Positions 20,946 to 33,121 are shown, counted from the stretch's first letter. The stretch: 64,000 nucleotides of DNA from Aspidapion aeneum (GCA_963576565.1 OY755047.1:25861171-25925170); one strand, 5' to 3'. Notes: a model not told the origin generated them from the letters alone. Made by a program: numbers and translations.

Positions 20946-21330
20946 TACAAAATAAATTTCTTGTTTCTTTATGAGTTATTGATCGCTCGCAATTTTTTAG
21001 TAGTTCTAACCGTTTTGAGAAAAATTATACAAACATATTTTTTTGTCCTAAGTACCAAATGACATTTAATGAGTCGATTCGCACGTAGCGAATTATCAGA
21101 AGAATTTTGTCGTCAAAATAAAATTTTCCTTTGGATAACAGTTTTTTTCTAACATACCTACCTCCTTACCCAGATACAGGGTGTTGAAATTTTAAAACCC
21201 AGTAGCTCATAGTTACAAAGCGTTTGCAGACCTTTGGACTTTTAGTCTTAAAATAAGCCAAGGAATTGCCCTTTCTTTAAGGGAGGATTAAAACATCAAA
21301 AAGGTAATTTTTTTTTTGATAATTATTTTT
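20946..21330. other. Spacer with no gene recognised
   Basis: AT-rich; one phrase (ACAGGGTGTTGAAATTTTAA at ~21177) resembles the end of some inverted-repeat element, without a visible partner. Confidence 0.4.
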
Positions 21331-21780
21331 AGCTCACACTAATACTATACTATAGGTAGTAGTGTGAGCTATGGTGATCCTAATTTTTCAGAGAAGAAAA
21401 AAGTTGCTCCAATTTTAAAAATATTGAAATTTTTTTGTCGCGCCGTCTGTCTGTCTGTTACGACGAACCCGCATAACTCAAAAAGCGCTTGCCCGATTTT
21501 AATGAAATTTGGTACCTAGGCTGGGTCTTGGGTCGAGATGGTCCCATTTAAAAATGAACAAAGTGGGGTAGATTTCAAAAATTAGAGTTTATGTGAAAAG
21601 ATGGCGTGTGTGATATCAAACGTAGGTAATTGAGTCTGGAGTTAAACCAAATACATTTTAGTTTTTTTTTAAAAGGGTGGAAATAGATTTCAAAAATTAG
21701 AGTTTAAGTCAAAACATGGTGTTTGTGGTATCAAACGAAAGGTGAGTCTGGAATTGAATAAAATGTATTTCCGTTTTTCT
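21331..21780 (-). mobile_element. Helentron-like non-autonomous element, copy 2, truncated
   Basis: Begins AGCTCACACTAATAC after a T-run and contains the GTGTGAGCTATGGTGATCC hairpin arm, a short GTCT tract (~21447) and TTAATGAAATTTGGTACC. It runs to about 21780, where similarity stops before the far hairpin. Orientation is opposite to copy 1. Confidence 0.75.
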
Positions 21781-22386
21781 AAAATATGTTTACTAAATTA
21801 AATTGGAATTTTTTGAAAAAAAACCACTAAAAAAATATATTGAATTTTTACAGAGTATTAAACCGAAAATACCCTTATGCAAAATATTTACCGTTTTAGA
21901 AATTTTGGCCTTTTTCGATATTTTTTTAAATAAATTATTGGCCTAAAAATAACCGTTTTCTACGCCCGATTTGAACGCGTTGTAGCTAAAAAAAATTGCT
22001 TTAATTTCTCACAGAATGTGTATGCCAAATTTCATTGAAATCGGTAGAAAGAAAAACTATAGTTTCTGATTTTTATTAGTGGTTTTTGATAGATCTAAGG
22101 TGTGATATTTAGTATCTCAAGGAGATTTATGGCGTTTTTTTTAAAACTTAAGTAGAATTTGTGAAAATTTTAAATAAGTGATGCTGCTAAACTAAAAAAT
22201 AAGATATATCTAGGGGAGGGGCGGGCCCCTCTGCCCCCCCTGGATCTGACACTGTTGATATGGTAACCAAGAAAGCCCTGTTCTTCTATGCCACTTTTCC
22301 GCAAGCGATTGCAAAAAGACGAACGCCGCCTCAAGAGTTCGACCACCAATCAAGGGCGAAAAAGGTTTTTTTCTTACTCACGAAAC
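21781..22386. other. AT-rich stretch with an orphan transposon end, no gene
   Basis: GCCAAATTTCATTGAAATCGG at ~22024 resembles the core block of the Helentron-like family. CCCCCCTGGATCTGACACTG at 22236-22255 is the inverse of the CAGTGGCGGATCCAGG-type end. The open frame at 22260-22508 runs into a transposon and is not recognisable. Confidence 0.4.
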
Positions 22387-24461
22387 TAGGGTTGCCAACC
22401 GTCCTCCAGCCAGGAGGACAGTCCTCCGTTGAGGCAAAATGTCCTCCGTCCTCCACAGACCCTGTGGAGGACGCCATTTGTCCTCCTTTATCAAAATTAT
22501 GTGCTTAAATCAAAAATAACGTGATAAAAAGACATGAGAAATGACCGAATTCATAGTTGTTCCCCATTTTTTTTTCTGTCATCCATATAAAATAACACAT
22601 TTAAGAAATAAATAAACCAAGCCTGAGGAACGTCTGTAAAAACAGCCCTAAGCAACGGCGGCATCATTCGTAAGTTTTCGTCACGTCTCCCGCGGCAAAG
22701 CAAAGGTCAGTCAAGTGTTCTGTGGTCAGTCCGGCACAGAAAGGGCACAGACGATCGCGCATAGAAGATCGCAGAATTTGTACTCTATGTTTGCCTCCAA
22801 GTTTTTGTTTGTTTTGCTGTATTTAATATTTTTTCTCTTTACTCTTGGGGTATAGTAGTAAGGTAAGTAAACAGTCACTTAAGGCCGCTTGACATGGTGC
22901 ATGACAATAAAATTTGCAGGCAAATGTATGAAATTTTGCCCAGGTGCATGCGCAGTACAAATCCAGCTGATTGTTGCAGGCAATCCATTTTTATCGGTCC
23001 GGTGCCATTTTTTTGTATGCAAACTGGTGAATTTTTACCTAGATTTTGGGGAATCCATGCATGGCCATACACAATGTCAAACGAAAAGAAGATTTTTTGC
23101 AGGCAACAATTTGACCGACATTTTTTGCTTGCAAATATTTGCAGCGCGTCATGTACCATGTCAAGCGGCCTAAGATGATTGCCCCAAATGCCTCAATTTA
23201 ATGTGTTTTTTTTAATATTATTAAAATCTAGCACTTCTGCTTATGCTGCATTATTTTATGCTGAGTTTATACACTATACATTCAGATAAAAATAATAGTT
23301 GATTCTATAAAATAAAAAGTTGGACAACTTTTAACTTTTTTTTTATTTTTATCTGAAAACAGATGTGCAACATCACATCATATGATCTTTGTTGTTGTTT
23401 TGGTATAGAATTTAATTTTTTTTTTCAGTTTTTTTTAACCATTTTAAGATTTTTAAGCAATCCAACTTTAAAAAGCCATTTATCTTTTAATTCAAAAAAA
23501 CTTACAGATTATTTTTTTTTACAAAAATATTGATGTTTGTTTATTATTTTGGCTGTCTAAATAGCAAAATAGGTATTTTAATTTTTATATACATAACCCC
23601 TGCATAAAAATAAAACAAAAGTACATATTAAAATAGAATTCATATTATTTTCTACAAAAACAGTGTTCAAAATTTATTAAAAAACTACCTCCGATAATGA
23701 AGTTTTTCACTGAAAACGGCGTTTTTCACAGAGCAAGTGCAAAAGTTTTGCACACGCTGTATATTGCATGAAAATTTTTTTTCACAACTCGCTCGAATTC
23801 TGGACCTCTCTAAGGCTCGGCCCACCAAACTGTCTCGCCCATATAAATAAATTCATTTTTAAAACTTGTTTTTTAAATAACTATTAATTTTGATTGGGCT
23901 GTTTCAACAGCAAAATATTTTTATTTTAATTTTTACTTTAAAATGAGTCTCAGTGGCGGCTCGTGGTCATTTGCAAAGGTGAAGCAAAACAATGACATAA
24001 AGGTACTCGCGGCAGGCAAAAAAAATTAGGCATCATGACCAAAAACATTAATTTTGAGCCTTAAAAAGTAGTTATTTTACCCATTATTGTAAAAAATAAT
24101 ATGATATTTAAGCTCCTGATTAATTTTTATCTGTATAAACCAAGCACACAATACGTTTCTGTTTTGAAACTACAGAATAAACCATTTGTATCTTCTTTTT
24201 TAAGTTTCACCTCCCATGAAAATTTGTTTGGTGTTTGTGTTGATGTTTCGTATATATGTAGCTGTTATTTAATAAATGTGTTTTGAAAAAGATGTTTTTT
24301 TAATTTAAAAAATACATACCAATATATATACGTACCTACCTAGTAATTTTTATATTATGTTTATCCCTATAGAGCTTTATTTTAAGGAACGTGCACTAGA
24401 ATTTTTTTTAACTGTGAGATCATATAAAAATGTCCTCCATTGGCTCCAGTTGGCAACCCTA
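22387..24461. mobile_element. hAT-type element with GTCCTCC arrays
   Basis: 8-bp target duplication CACGAAAC (22379-22386 and 24462-24469) and inverted ends TAGGGTTGCCAAC. Within the first 100 bp, GTCCTCC or its complement occurs about seven times, and once near the right end (~24432). No transposase is readable in the 2.1 kb. A Harbinger MITE (22883-23170) and a CAGTGGCGG-ended fragment (~23951) are nested inside. Confidence 0.87.
22883..23170. mobile_element. Harbinger-type MITE nested in the hAT element
   Basis: Perfect 15-bp inverted ends GGCCGCTTGACATGG with 3-bp duplication TAA (22880-22882, 23171-23173). Internal sequence is partly palindromic, with repeated TTTGC(A/C)GGCAA and GCATGC phrases. 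The overlapping open frames here on both strands are by-products of this structure. Confidence 0.9.
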
Positions 24462-25058
24462 CACGAAACTCAAAAAAAAATCTATTTTTACTTTTTATTG
24501 GAAAGGTTTTACATAATAAAACTAAAGATGACAGCACAAATAAAGAAACGTACTTTGTGGTAACAGTATATTATGACTTGTACAGTGTGTCGGAAAAGTT
24601 TCGGTACCCCTAAATATTTTGAAAACTATCGGTTTTAAAGAAAAATGTTTCATACAAGACTTTTAGGAAAAAAAAGTGACTTTGTTTATGACCTTGAAAC
24701 GAGATTTAAAGGTTATTTGAGAGCCAAGTTGAGACACATGACTATATTCTGCGATACTCCGAATTTTTAAAAAATATCTGTAAAAAATTGCCTGTTTATT
24801 AATTATCAAGCCTGATCCTACTATGAATGGCAACAGTTTCGAAGGCTGACAGATCTAAAATTTTGACTATTTTGAAAACAAAAAAATATAGACTGACAAG
24901 AAAATAATGGAAATGTCAGTCTTTGACAGAGTTGTATTTCAAAGATGGATCGGGCTTCTTGATTTGAGGGGGCTTTTGTCAAATATATATTGTCAAAAGT
25001 GACAGCCTATAAGCCTTCCAAATTTTTGACAAGCATGTATTTTTTATTCACTTATCTA

Positions 25059-25228
25059 CACGGAACTGTAACAGTTTTTGTTACACCTAATTCTCACCTA
25101 CGACTTTCTCGTGGGTGCCCGCTCACGCGTCACATGATCTCAATATGAAATGTTGTCACAGTCATGTGACGCGTGCGCGGGCACGCACCAGTAAGTCGTA
25201 GGTGGGCACTGGGCTTTACAGTTCCGTG
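25059..25228. mobile_element. Palindromic MITE with CACGGAACTGTAA ends
   Basis: Arms CACGGAACTGTAA and TTACAGTTCCGTG. Internal pairing continues through CACCTACGACTT, GGGTGCCCGC and GCGTCACATGA. Relatively GC-rich against its surroundings. Confidence 0.85.
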
Positions 25229-25258
25229 CTTATGTATGAAGGAAGCTATACCTACCTA

Positions 25259-25318
25259 GAGACCCTGTATATCTATGACATTTAAAACCTAAAAAAATAT
25301 ATATCATACAGGGTCTCG
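25259..25318. repeat. Hairpin GAGACCCTGTAT...ATACAGGGTCTC
   Basis: 12-bp perfect arms around a 35-bp AT-rich loop inside the Tc1/mariner-like element. Confidence 0.7.
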
Positions 25319-26324
25319 AGCTATATCTAGATTAGGGTAGAGCATGGACAGAAAGAAGTAATCATCCGTTTTTGGCTCGACCAAATATTAAAATCAAAAG
25401 TTGTAATTTTCCTAAAAAAAATTTTTTCTTAACTTGGCTCTAAAATAACCTTTAAATCACGTTTCAAGGTCATCAACAAAGTCACTGTTAGAAAATTTCT
25501 ATTCCTAAAAGTCTTGTATAAAACATTTTTTTTAAAAACTGCTAGTTTTCAAAATATTTAGGGGTACCGAAACTTTTCCGACACACTGTATAAGCCGAGA
25601 CAGCAAACACAGCTGTTCTCGGGTATAAGTGCATGTGAGAAACAGAGCATACCGCACCATACCAGAAAATACTCCCTAAGGATACTCGTAAAGCAATCTT
25701 TACTGCTCTGTCCCCACTGCAGGGGGAGTATTTTTTTGTATGGGAAATTGGTATAATTTTACATACTTTTTTTAAAAATTGAGTGAGAAATTAAGAAACG
25801 TACAAACTTGTAATAAATATTAGTTTAACGAATAATAAACAAATATGTTAAAAAACACTAAAATAACATTTAAAAAATATTTAATTTTGAAAGTATTGCA
25901 AATGTGCCATTATCCAACTTCTTGGACAAAATGGCATATTTATATATGTCTTTATAAATGCCGTTGACAGAACAATGCGTAGCGAGTTCTGTCAAGCATG
26001 AAAAAAGGTTTCTGCAAGTCTTGAGGAACAATCATTGACTTCTATACCCTAAGGCCCTTTCAGGGCCTTATAGAACTCAATGGGAACAATGGTCTTTCTA
26101 CAAGCGTCAGGAAAACAAGAAAATAAGCTTGTGTAAAATACCATTTTCAGATCGATCTAACTAAATCAAATAAAATATTAAGTAAAAAGTAATATAAAAA
26201 TACAAAGAATAAAAAGAAATAGTAAAATATAAAATAAGTGGATATACGTCATTTTAAAGGACATTTTAGGTTAATTAAAAAAAAAGTTAATAGAAAGGCA
26301 AATCCTAATAGCGTAATACTAGAG

Positions 26325-26379
26325 TCCCTGTATGTTGACATATTTCGATATATTATCCAAATATGTCAACATACAGGGA
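26325..26379. repeat. Perfect 21-bp inverted repeat with 13-nt loop
   Basis: Arms at 26325-26345 and 26359-26379 are exact complements (TCCCTGTATGTTGACATATTT). Shorter than the other MITEs, and of unusual perfection given the decay around it. Confidence 0.85.
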
Positions 26380-26459
26380 ATCTACGTAATACCAATTTGA
26401 TGTAATAAAATCTCAAAAATTAAAAGATGAAATTTAATTCGGCAGTTAAAAAAAAAATA

Positions 26460-27690
26460 GGTAAAATGTCAACACGTTTTGCCCGCGAACCTTTATCAAT
26501 ATGATTTCTGAACGTACCCTCATAATTTTTGGTTTTTGCGATTGGCAACACTGAGCCACGTCGTCACTTCCACAGAACACTTCACTTTTGGCGCCATTGG
26601 GACCTGAAAATGGATAGCAGGGCGCTTATATTGCGGAGTTTTTCGTAGAAAAACTTGGAAAATTGATGAAAAATATTACATAAAATGTAGAAAAAGAACC
26701 AATTAATATTTTGAAGGTCAGTTTTCCCGATAATTTCTAGTTTTAAGTGGTTTTTTGCTTCTGAAAGTTTGGCGTCCTTTTTCGTGAGAGAGATATATTT
26801 ATAGAGTTTTTCTTGTTAATATTTGGAAAAGTGATTAAAAAAATTGTTTAAAATGGGAATTAAGAACCAAATAACATATTGAAATTAATTATTTCCAGTA
26901 TTTTCATGTCTGAAACGGTCTTTGTTGCTCCTGAAAATTTCTGATAGTCTTTTTTGTAAGCACAATTTTAAAATTTTTCGCAAAAAGAAATTGGACAACT
27001 GTTGTTAGACCTCTACAGACAGCCCCCTCAATATAAAGGGGGCTGTGCACAAGTAATTGTTACACTAAATTGATCCAGGTAATTTTTTCCAGTATTTTTT
27101 TTTGCATGCAGCTGTGCTAGTAAGCAGGGAAGGGAATTGTAATTGGAAAGTATTTTTTACTGGCATAGCACTGCCAGCAACGTGTTTACTTAGGATGGCC
27201 AAGACTATATGTCAGATAAAGCCAGACAGGTCCAGCTTTTTGGGCAATATTAAAATATCTGGCTGGTATTTTCTTTTTGTCCAGGTTTTAAAGGATACAA
27301 GACTCCCAGAGACCTTTTGTTTATGGTCATCAATTTTTTTAAATTGGTTTTTATGCAAATTCAGGCTTTTCAGGTCCAAGGAATCTTTTTTTAGGACGGT
27401 TTATTAATATGACCGGTTCTGTCTTGCGTTTTTTATCAAAAATTGGTTCTTAGCTAACCATACTTCGCTGCCTGGTTTCCTGTTTGCAGTTGTATTAGTT
27501 TTTTTTTAAAATTAGCTGTAGGAAGTATAACAACTTTTTTGTGAGATCAGAAGTTTATTTGCACATTTAGAAAGTAATTGATAAAAATGTTTAAAATTTA
27601 AATAAAGAACCAAAATTGGATTAGTTAGAGCTTAGTTGTTGACGGTTAGAGAGATGTTTTTCTAGCATTTTCATATTCAAAAATATTTCT
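26460..27690. repeat. Repeat block with several ~150-bp degenerate units
   Basis: Starts like 16680-17000. Phrases such as AAAGAACCAA(A/T), TTTTCCAGTATTTT, TGCTTCTGAAAGTTT and GGACAACTG recur at about 26640, 26790, 26870, 26985, 27080 and 27540-27680, suggesting an old tandem array. A GC-rich hairpin (CAGCCCCCT...AAGGGGGCTG) is at 27013-27047. No protein recognised. Confidence 0.5.
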
Positions 27691-28189
27691 TCTTATATTT
27701 GCTAATATTATTAACTTGTTTATATATAGGTATCAACAATAAAAGCCACATATTTTGACTTTTGCTACCTATAATCTATGAAATATATAATATATTTTTT
27801 TTCGAATCCTTTGATTTTTATTAAAATGTATTTTACCCCTGAAGCAGATGCAAAATAGTAAAACATCCCTGAGGCAGATGCAAAATAGTAAAACCTTGGT
27901 AAAAAATGGTTGATAATGTAGTTTGATTGGGACAATGGTAGTACATATCTATTATGTATTATATTATTTTTAAAAGTCAGAAAACTTATAATAATAAGTA
28001 CATATAGGTACCATGTGTTAAAGTATACTTTTGAAAAAAAAAAAACCTTATAATAGACAATATTTTGAAAATATTAAACTCTATAAAATCCAAAAACACA
28101 TGTGGTTTGATACAGGAAGTAAAAGTACCTACATAGCAAGTTTAAAAAAATATATATAATGCAGCAAGATTCTTAATAAAGTTCAAGAT
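27691..28189. other. AT-rich stretch, no gene; small tandem repeat
   Basis: Only a two-copy 29-bp direct repeat is distinct (CCTGA(A/G)GCAGATGCAAAATAG at ~27838 and ~27868). Confidence 0.5.
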
Positions 28190-28575
28190 AGAGAAATGAA
28201 GGTTTTATATTGAAAAAAAATGTTAACAATAAAAATACATGGAAAAATAATAAGAAGGTAATCATTTTCTTGAAAAAATACACAAAACAGACATTTTAGA
28301 GAATAAATAACTAAATTATTTCAATCATTGTGGTCAGCCTAAGTAAAGCATTAAAACAATAAAAAAATAAATTCAAATTGTTTGATAAAGAAAAAAAATG
28401 GTATATTTTAAAATTTTATATATCTTCCTAAAGCAATAGGTAACACTGGCAAACTTATTTGTTCTCTAAAATGTCTATTTTGTGTAGATATAGAAGAGAA
28501 TTATAATTTTTCCACTATTTTTCCATTTATTTTTATTGTTAACATTTTTTTTCAACATAAACCCATAATTTCTCC
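28190..28575. mobile_element. AT-rich foldback element
   Basis: Left AATGTTAACAATAAAAATAC and GACATTTTAGAGAA are matched in inverted order on the right by TTCTCTAAAATGTC and TATTTTTATTGTTAACATT-like sequence. Arms are about 140 bp with mismatches. No coding sequence. Confidence 0.75.
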
Positions 28576-29148
28576 ATATATTATATATTTTTTTTTTCCA
28601 AAATTTTGAAAGATAGTTTAAAGACTTCAAATTACCCTATCTCACAGCTATTCTGGTATAACTATAGTTCACGAGATGTCTTAATGTTTGTTAGGACATG
28701 CTTGAGCCAATATAGGAGTATTTTTGTATTTCAAAATTTAATTTAAAAAAAAAACTAAACATAAGAAAAATTTTAAATTTGAGATTTTTCATGCTCTTTA
28801 TGAGTAGAATAAATGAACCAAAAATTATCAAAATCGGTAAGATGGTCTTGCAAACCTCTGGTTAATTTGATATGAAACGACCCCAGAACGATCCAAATGC
28901 ATACATTTCTTTATTTATTAACAGAAATTTAAATTATTATTTCAATGTTTTTTTTATTGCCTATACTCCCTGTACAAAACAAAGTGTTTTATAATTTTAT
29001 ATCAGGAAACTTTTAGATTTATTTATTAAATTGCAATATTTTAAAAATATATTGCCAAATGAACAATTAATTTTTATTAATTAGTGGGTGAACATAGAAA
29101 AACAAATTACTGTTCTGATATTAAATCCTTAATTCACAAATGATATTA
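28576..29148. other. AT-rich spacer, no gene recognised
   Basis: No convincing reading frame; one AAAATTATCAAAATCGGTAAG phrase (~28816) resembles the Helentron-like core block. Confidence 0.4.
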
Positions 29149-30240
29149 GTTCGGGGCCTAAGAGAGGAATTTTGGGGTTTGTCTGCATTTTCGCGTCCCG
29201 TAATAAAATTTGGCACAGAGGTAGTAGACACCTAGAGATGCCATTTTAGAAGTGGTGCTCCGATGGAACCCTTTGCAGAGCCCAGATACAGGGGCGTACT
29301 TGAGGTGGGACAGAAAAAATTTATAAATTAAATATGAAACTCATTTCGCGTACAGTTTTTTGTTTGTTTTACCTTACAGTTAGTAAATCCAAAAAATTTG
29401 CAAAAAACAAAGTTGAGAAAACGGTTTTTTTGAGGGGGGACAAAAGGAAGAAGGACAGACATTGTTAAAATCTTATTTCATCTAAAGTGGTCGTGTGGGG
29501 TATCGATTTCTAGGTAATTTCGTATTCTAAACGAAAATAGATATAAATTAAGTCAATACGTCAAACTGTTCACATGATATGTCAAAATGATCATAAAAAT
29601 TTTACATATTTTTAAAAATCACCCTGTATTTTTAACAGTTCGACCTCGCTCTTTTTTCTTTCTATAAAGTATACATAAGAGCTAAGTATCTTTTATTCGG
29701 TATATATTTTTTTTACAATATCGTTACGTCTAACATACTTTTCCATCTTTCTAGATTTTTTAAATTGAGAATTAGTAATTAAAACCATCCTGTACTCCGA
29801 CCGTGTATATGTCACACCCGTCCAACAAGTTTTGTTTTAAAGAGAAACAAATTGTTTATACTTACATTAAATTTTATCGCCGTATCCTGCAACTGCAACT
29901 AAGCTCCTGTAATTTTTTTTCTACTTAACACCCACACCATAAATTTCTCAAAAAAATATACGTATTTTTTATTTTTTGAAAAAAATAAATCAATATATTT
30001 TTTGTGTATATGTCGTTATAATCAGTGCCAAGTTTCATTGCTCTAGCTTTACATTCGAATTTTATACAGAATTTTAATTAGATAGATGCAATTAAAAATA
30101 AAACACCCTGTATTTTTGCTCTGCACTTGGTTCGGGATGACCACCACTTCGTAAAATAATACTATAGTGTTATACTATATTCGTGCCAAGTATCATTACG
30201 GTACGCAAAAATGCAGAAAAAAGTGGCTTAGGCTCCGAAC
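29149..30240. mobile_element. DNA element with GTTCGG(G/A)GCCTAAG ends and TA duplication
   Basis: Left end GTTCGGGGCCTAAG and right end CTTAGGCTCCGAAC, flanked by TA (29147-29148, 30241-30242). Inverted similarity extends inward through TCTGCATTTT(C/T)GCGT and CCGTAAT, then TTGGCAC. No transposase is readable. ACCCTGTATTTTTAA or a close variant recurs inside (29622, 30108). Confidence 0.82.
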
Positions 30241-30429
30241 TATAACAATAAAACATCTTAGTTAAGATTAGAAAATTAATATCTAAAAATTTTCTTTGAT
30301 ACTAAATATAATTTATAATTTCTTTATTAATGGTAATCTTTGAAATCTCAGTCTGTCAGAGAAGGAGAATTTTCTTATATATTAAGTAAATCAGAGGACT
30401 TATATAAAACAACCGTCCATTATTTTCTT

Positions 30430-30700
30430 TCTTATTTTTTATGTTCACTTCCAAAATTTCACTGTACTGACTAAAACTGTCTAGATTTTTTCCATACAAT
30501 TTAAGTAGCTTTTTTTCAACCCATTCCTAAGTTGTAATTGAAGATCTACAAAATTTAGTATGGTGCATAAGATTTTCGGTGACATTACAAATGCTGTAAT
30601 TATAATTTTGGGACAATTCATGTCTTAGTTTTTTCAACAACTGAAATATCTTCATTAATTACTTTATAAACCATACTACGCATTTTGTAGGCAAGACAGT
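30430..30700 (-). pseudogene. Decayed coding relic, family not recognised
   Basis: On the minus strand a protein-like sequence can be followed through one shift and one stop: MRSMVYKVINEDI, then KLRHELSQNYNYSICNVTEN, then LMHHTKFCRSSITT, a stop, and EWVEKKLLKLYGKNLDSFSQ. The composition is that of real protein and not random AT-rich DNA, and it lies between two DNA elements. Possibly part of a transposase; I cannot name the family. Confidence 0.4.
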
Positions 30701-30800
30701 GTTTACAATAACGGACCAGATATTTTTTCAATTAAATATTGGATGTTTTTCTTAAATTGTTGGCTGTTGGTGAGTTTGGCTCATGATATTTTGATATATA

Positions 30801-31814
30801 GGGGAGATTGGGGCAAAATGATCCCCTAAGACTTTTTGATATTTTATAACGTCAGATATAATTTTTTTTAAATCTTTTTTTTATTAGAGTATTGATTAAT
30901 CCTTTGCCCACCAAAAAAAATGCACGTTTTTTTTCCATGATCTTTAATAACTTAAATTCAAAAAATACAAAAAGTCAAAAGGATCATTTTACTCCACAGG
31001 TAGGAGTAAAATGATCCCCACAAAAACTTAACTTGTGAACATCAAATGAAATACAACATTTACTAAAAAAGATTATATAAACTTTTAGACTAAATTATAA
31101 ACTAATTCTCTTTTTGATTTTGCTTAACGGACACTCAGAGCACAAGTCGCATATAAGCATTTCTTCATCTTCTTCGACACCTGCGCATTGGTCATGTGCT
31201 CACCCCAAGCATTGCATGCATCTGATTTAACCTTCCCCTCCAGCTGATTGGAGGTATTCCCCAGAACAGTATAAAGACACAGTATTATTTTCCTTCTCGT
31301 CTTCTGTGTTTGAGGAACTAGACACAATATCCTTTTTAATTTTTTAATATTTCGAGCATAATTTACCGTTGTTATAAATAGCAGCCTAAAAATTAACTTA
31401 GCGGAGCAAAACGATCCCGGGATCATTTTACCCCGCGTATGTGGGATTATTTTACCCCTAACTGTACTTTTAAAACATACCCGAAAATACTATTTCCATA
31501 AAACGACTGACATAAAAGATCTATGATTAAGTTTGGTTATATCAGGATATTATAAATTACACCTAGAAGATTTAAGAAAACTCTACGTTTATTATAAATA
31601 TTCACTGCAAGATATACCTTGCCTTAGATCAAAAGCACAAAAAAATTATTTACTCATTAAATTTACGGAATGCAACTAACACGTGTTTTAAAGCGATCAC
31701 TAGTTTCTCGCGTAGAACTGTTTTTAGTCTTCGGTTCATAGATGTAGCTGCTAGGTTCGCTAGAAATCGGGGGATCATTTGAACCCGCGGGGTTCATTTT
31801 GCCCCACTCTCCCC
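30801..31814. mobile_element. DNA element with GGGGAGA...GGGGCAAAATGATCCCC ends
   Basis: Inverted ends GGGGAGATTGGGGCAAAATGA and TCATTTTGCCCCACTCTCCCC, flanked by TA (30799-30800, 31815-31816). The motif (G/T)AAAATGATCCC or its complement recurs about eight times (30813, 30979, 31009, 31407, 31421, 31445, 31770, 31789). The minus-strand open frame at 31124-31426 is not recognisable as a transposase. Confidence 0.85.
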
Positions 31815-31919
31815 TACTTCTCGTTGATATGTTCTCATTTTTATAAATTGCTCAAAAATTGACGTGACCACCCCATTTTTTCGGACATTTATTCCTAAAC
31901 AAAACGGTCAATTCCCATA

Positions 31920-33119
31920 CCCAACAAACAATTAAAGTTGTAACGACGAAACCCCAACTAGAAAGAATTTCTTAAAAGTAACCGCAACGTACTCCCGCTA
32001 CGTCTCAGTATACCATACAGCGACGTTATAATTCCCTAAGTGGGGAACCAATTTCTGGTTATAACTACTTGGCCAAGTGTTTAAAGTCACTGTAGTAACA
32101 ACTACACTACTACGTCGTAGCCAGGTATCTACTACGTCGTAGAGGCTGTTTTTTTTTCGTAATGGCATAAAAGTTGCGATGTAGTTGCAAATAATATAAT
32201 CGTTTCTTTTTGGTAGAATTGTTACACAATATGGTGGACACAACAGTAAACAGACTCGCTTAGTTTTTTTGTTTGGTTATGGTTATAATATGAACTATGT
32301 TATCCAAAAGTGTGAGAATTTACGAGCAGAGGATCAAAATTCGAGTGCGACGCAAAGTTTTTTGTATAACATGCATTATATATATTGCAAAAAACCGGTG
32401 CGCCCGTAAAATTGCGGCGTTTTCTGGTAGCTGATGGAATTTTTGTGTTGTGATTTTGGAGGTTATGTTTTCATAATCGACAGTTAACTCCAACAAATGG
32501 TGCTTAAGAAGAGCATTTTTGGTAAGCTTCAACTAATTTGTTTATAAAATAGTATGGCTCTTTAATATGAGCTCATAAAACGACAACAAAAATATTAAAT
32601 TTTCTTTCTTACATAAAAACATGGCGTCCCAAACTATATTCCCTGATAGTCGAAAAGGTTACTTGAAAGTAGTTGCGGCTTTAAAGTTGATCCAAAAAGT
32701 TATTTTGTCTACATTGTTACATCAGATGTTACTATGATGACACAAACTTTTGTGGTAAAAATTAAAGTTATAATGTAGTTGTCGGATACACTTGTTTGGG
32801 ACTCCAATGAAGCTTAACTTTCTAGTGGTAATTAAGTAGGATATAAAAGTCAGGGCGACTACGAAATAACGACTAAAAAGAAAGTAAAACTTTAGCAACG
32901 TCCTATTGTGGTAGAGAAGACTATCAGAATCGACTATCAAGAAACAATCCTATGAAGTAGTTTAGAGGGTCGTTTTTACGAAACATCTACTATTTCCTGA
33001 TACTAAATAGTAGTTAAAACTAAAAAGTAACAAATTTTGGTTGGGATCACCACATTTCTACTATAAGAAAGTAGCAAAGCCTTTAGAACATGTAGCCGCT
33101 ACTATAAATGTTAGTTGGG
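31920..33119. mobile_element. DNA element with CCCAAC(A/T)AACA ends
   Basis: Inverted ends CCCAACAAACA and TGTTAGTTGGG, flanked by TA (31918-31919, 33120-33121). Two copies of the palindrome CTACTACGTCGTAG sit near the left end (~32105 and ~32129), and AACGAC/GTCGTTA-like phrases occur in both halves. Minus-strand open frames at 32320-32532 and 32722-32940 are short and not recognised. Confidence 0.72.
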
Positions 33120-33121
33120 TA

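Larger units (their letters stand above)
24583..25588. mobile_element. Tc1/mariner-like element with ~180-bp inverted ends
   Basis: Ends CAGTGTGTCGGAAAAGTTTC and GAAACTTTTCCGACACACTG, flanked by TA (24581-24582, 25589-25590). Inverted similarity runs on through GGGGTACC-type sequence, AAGACTTTTAGGAAAAAAAA and CCTTTAAATC. No transposase is readable. A MITE at 25059-25228 and a hairpin at 25259-25318 are nested inside. Confidence 0.85.

Noticed and set aside
22260..22508. 82-codon frame as a host gene exon
   Set aside because: Its second half is the hAT terminal sequence with GTCCTCC repeats.
22875..23178. Overlapping ~94-codon frames on both strands
   Set aside because: They follow the palindromic structure of the Harbinger MITE and encode nothing recognisable.
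31124..31426. Minus-strand 100-codon frame inside the GGGGAGA element as a transposase
   Set aside because: No DDE/DDD or zinc-finger motif is visible and the N-terminus lies in the repeated AAAATGATCCC motif region.
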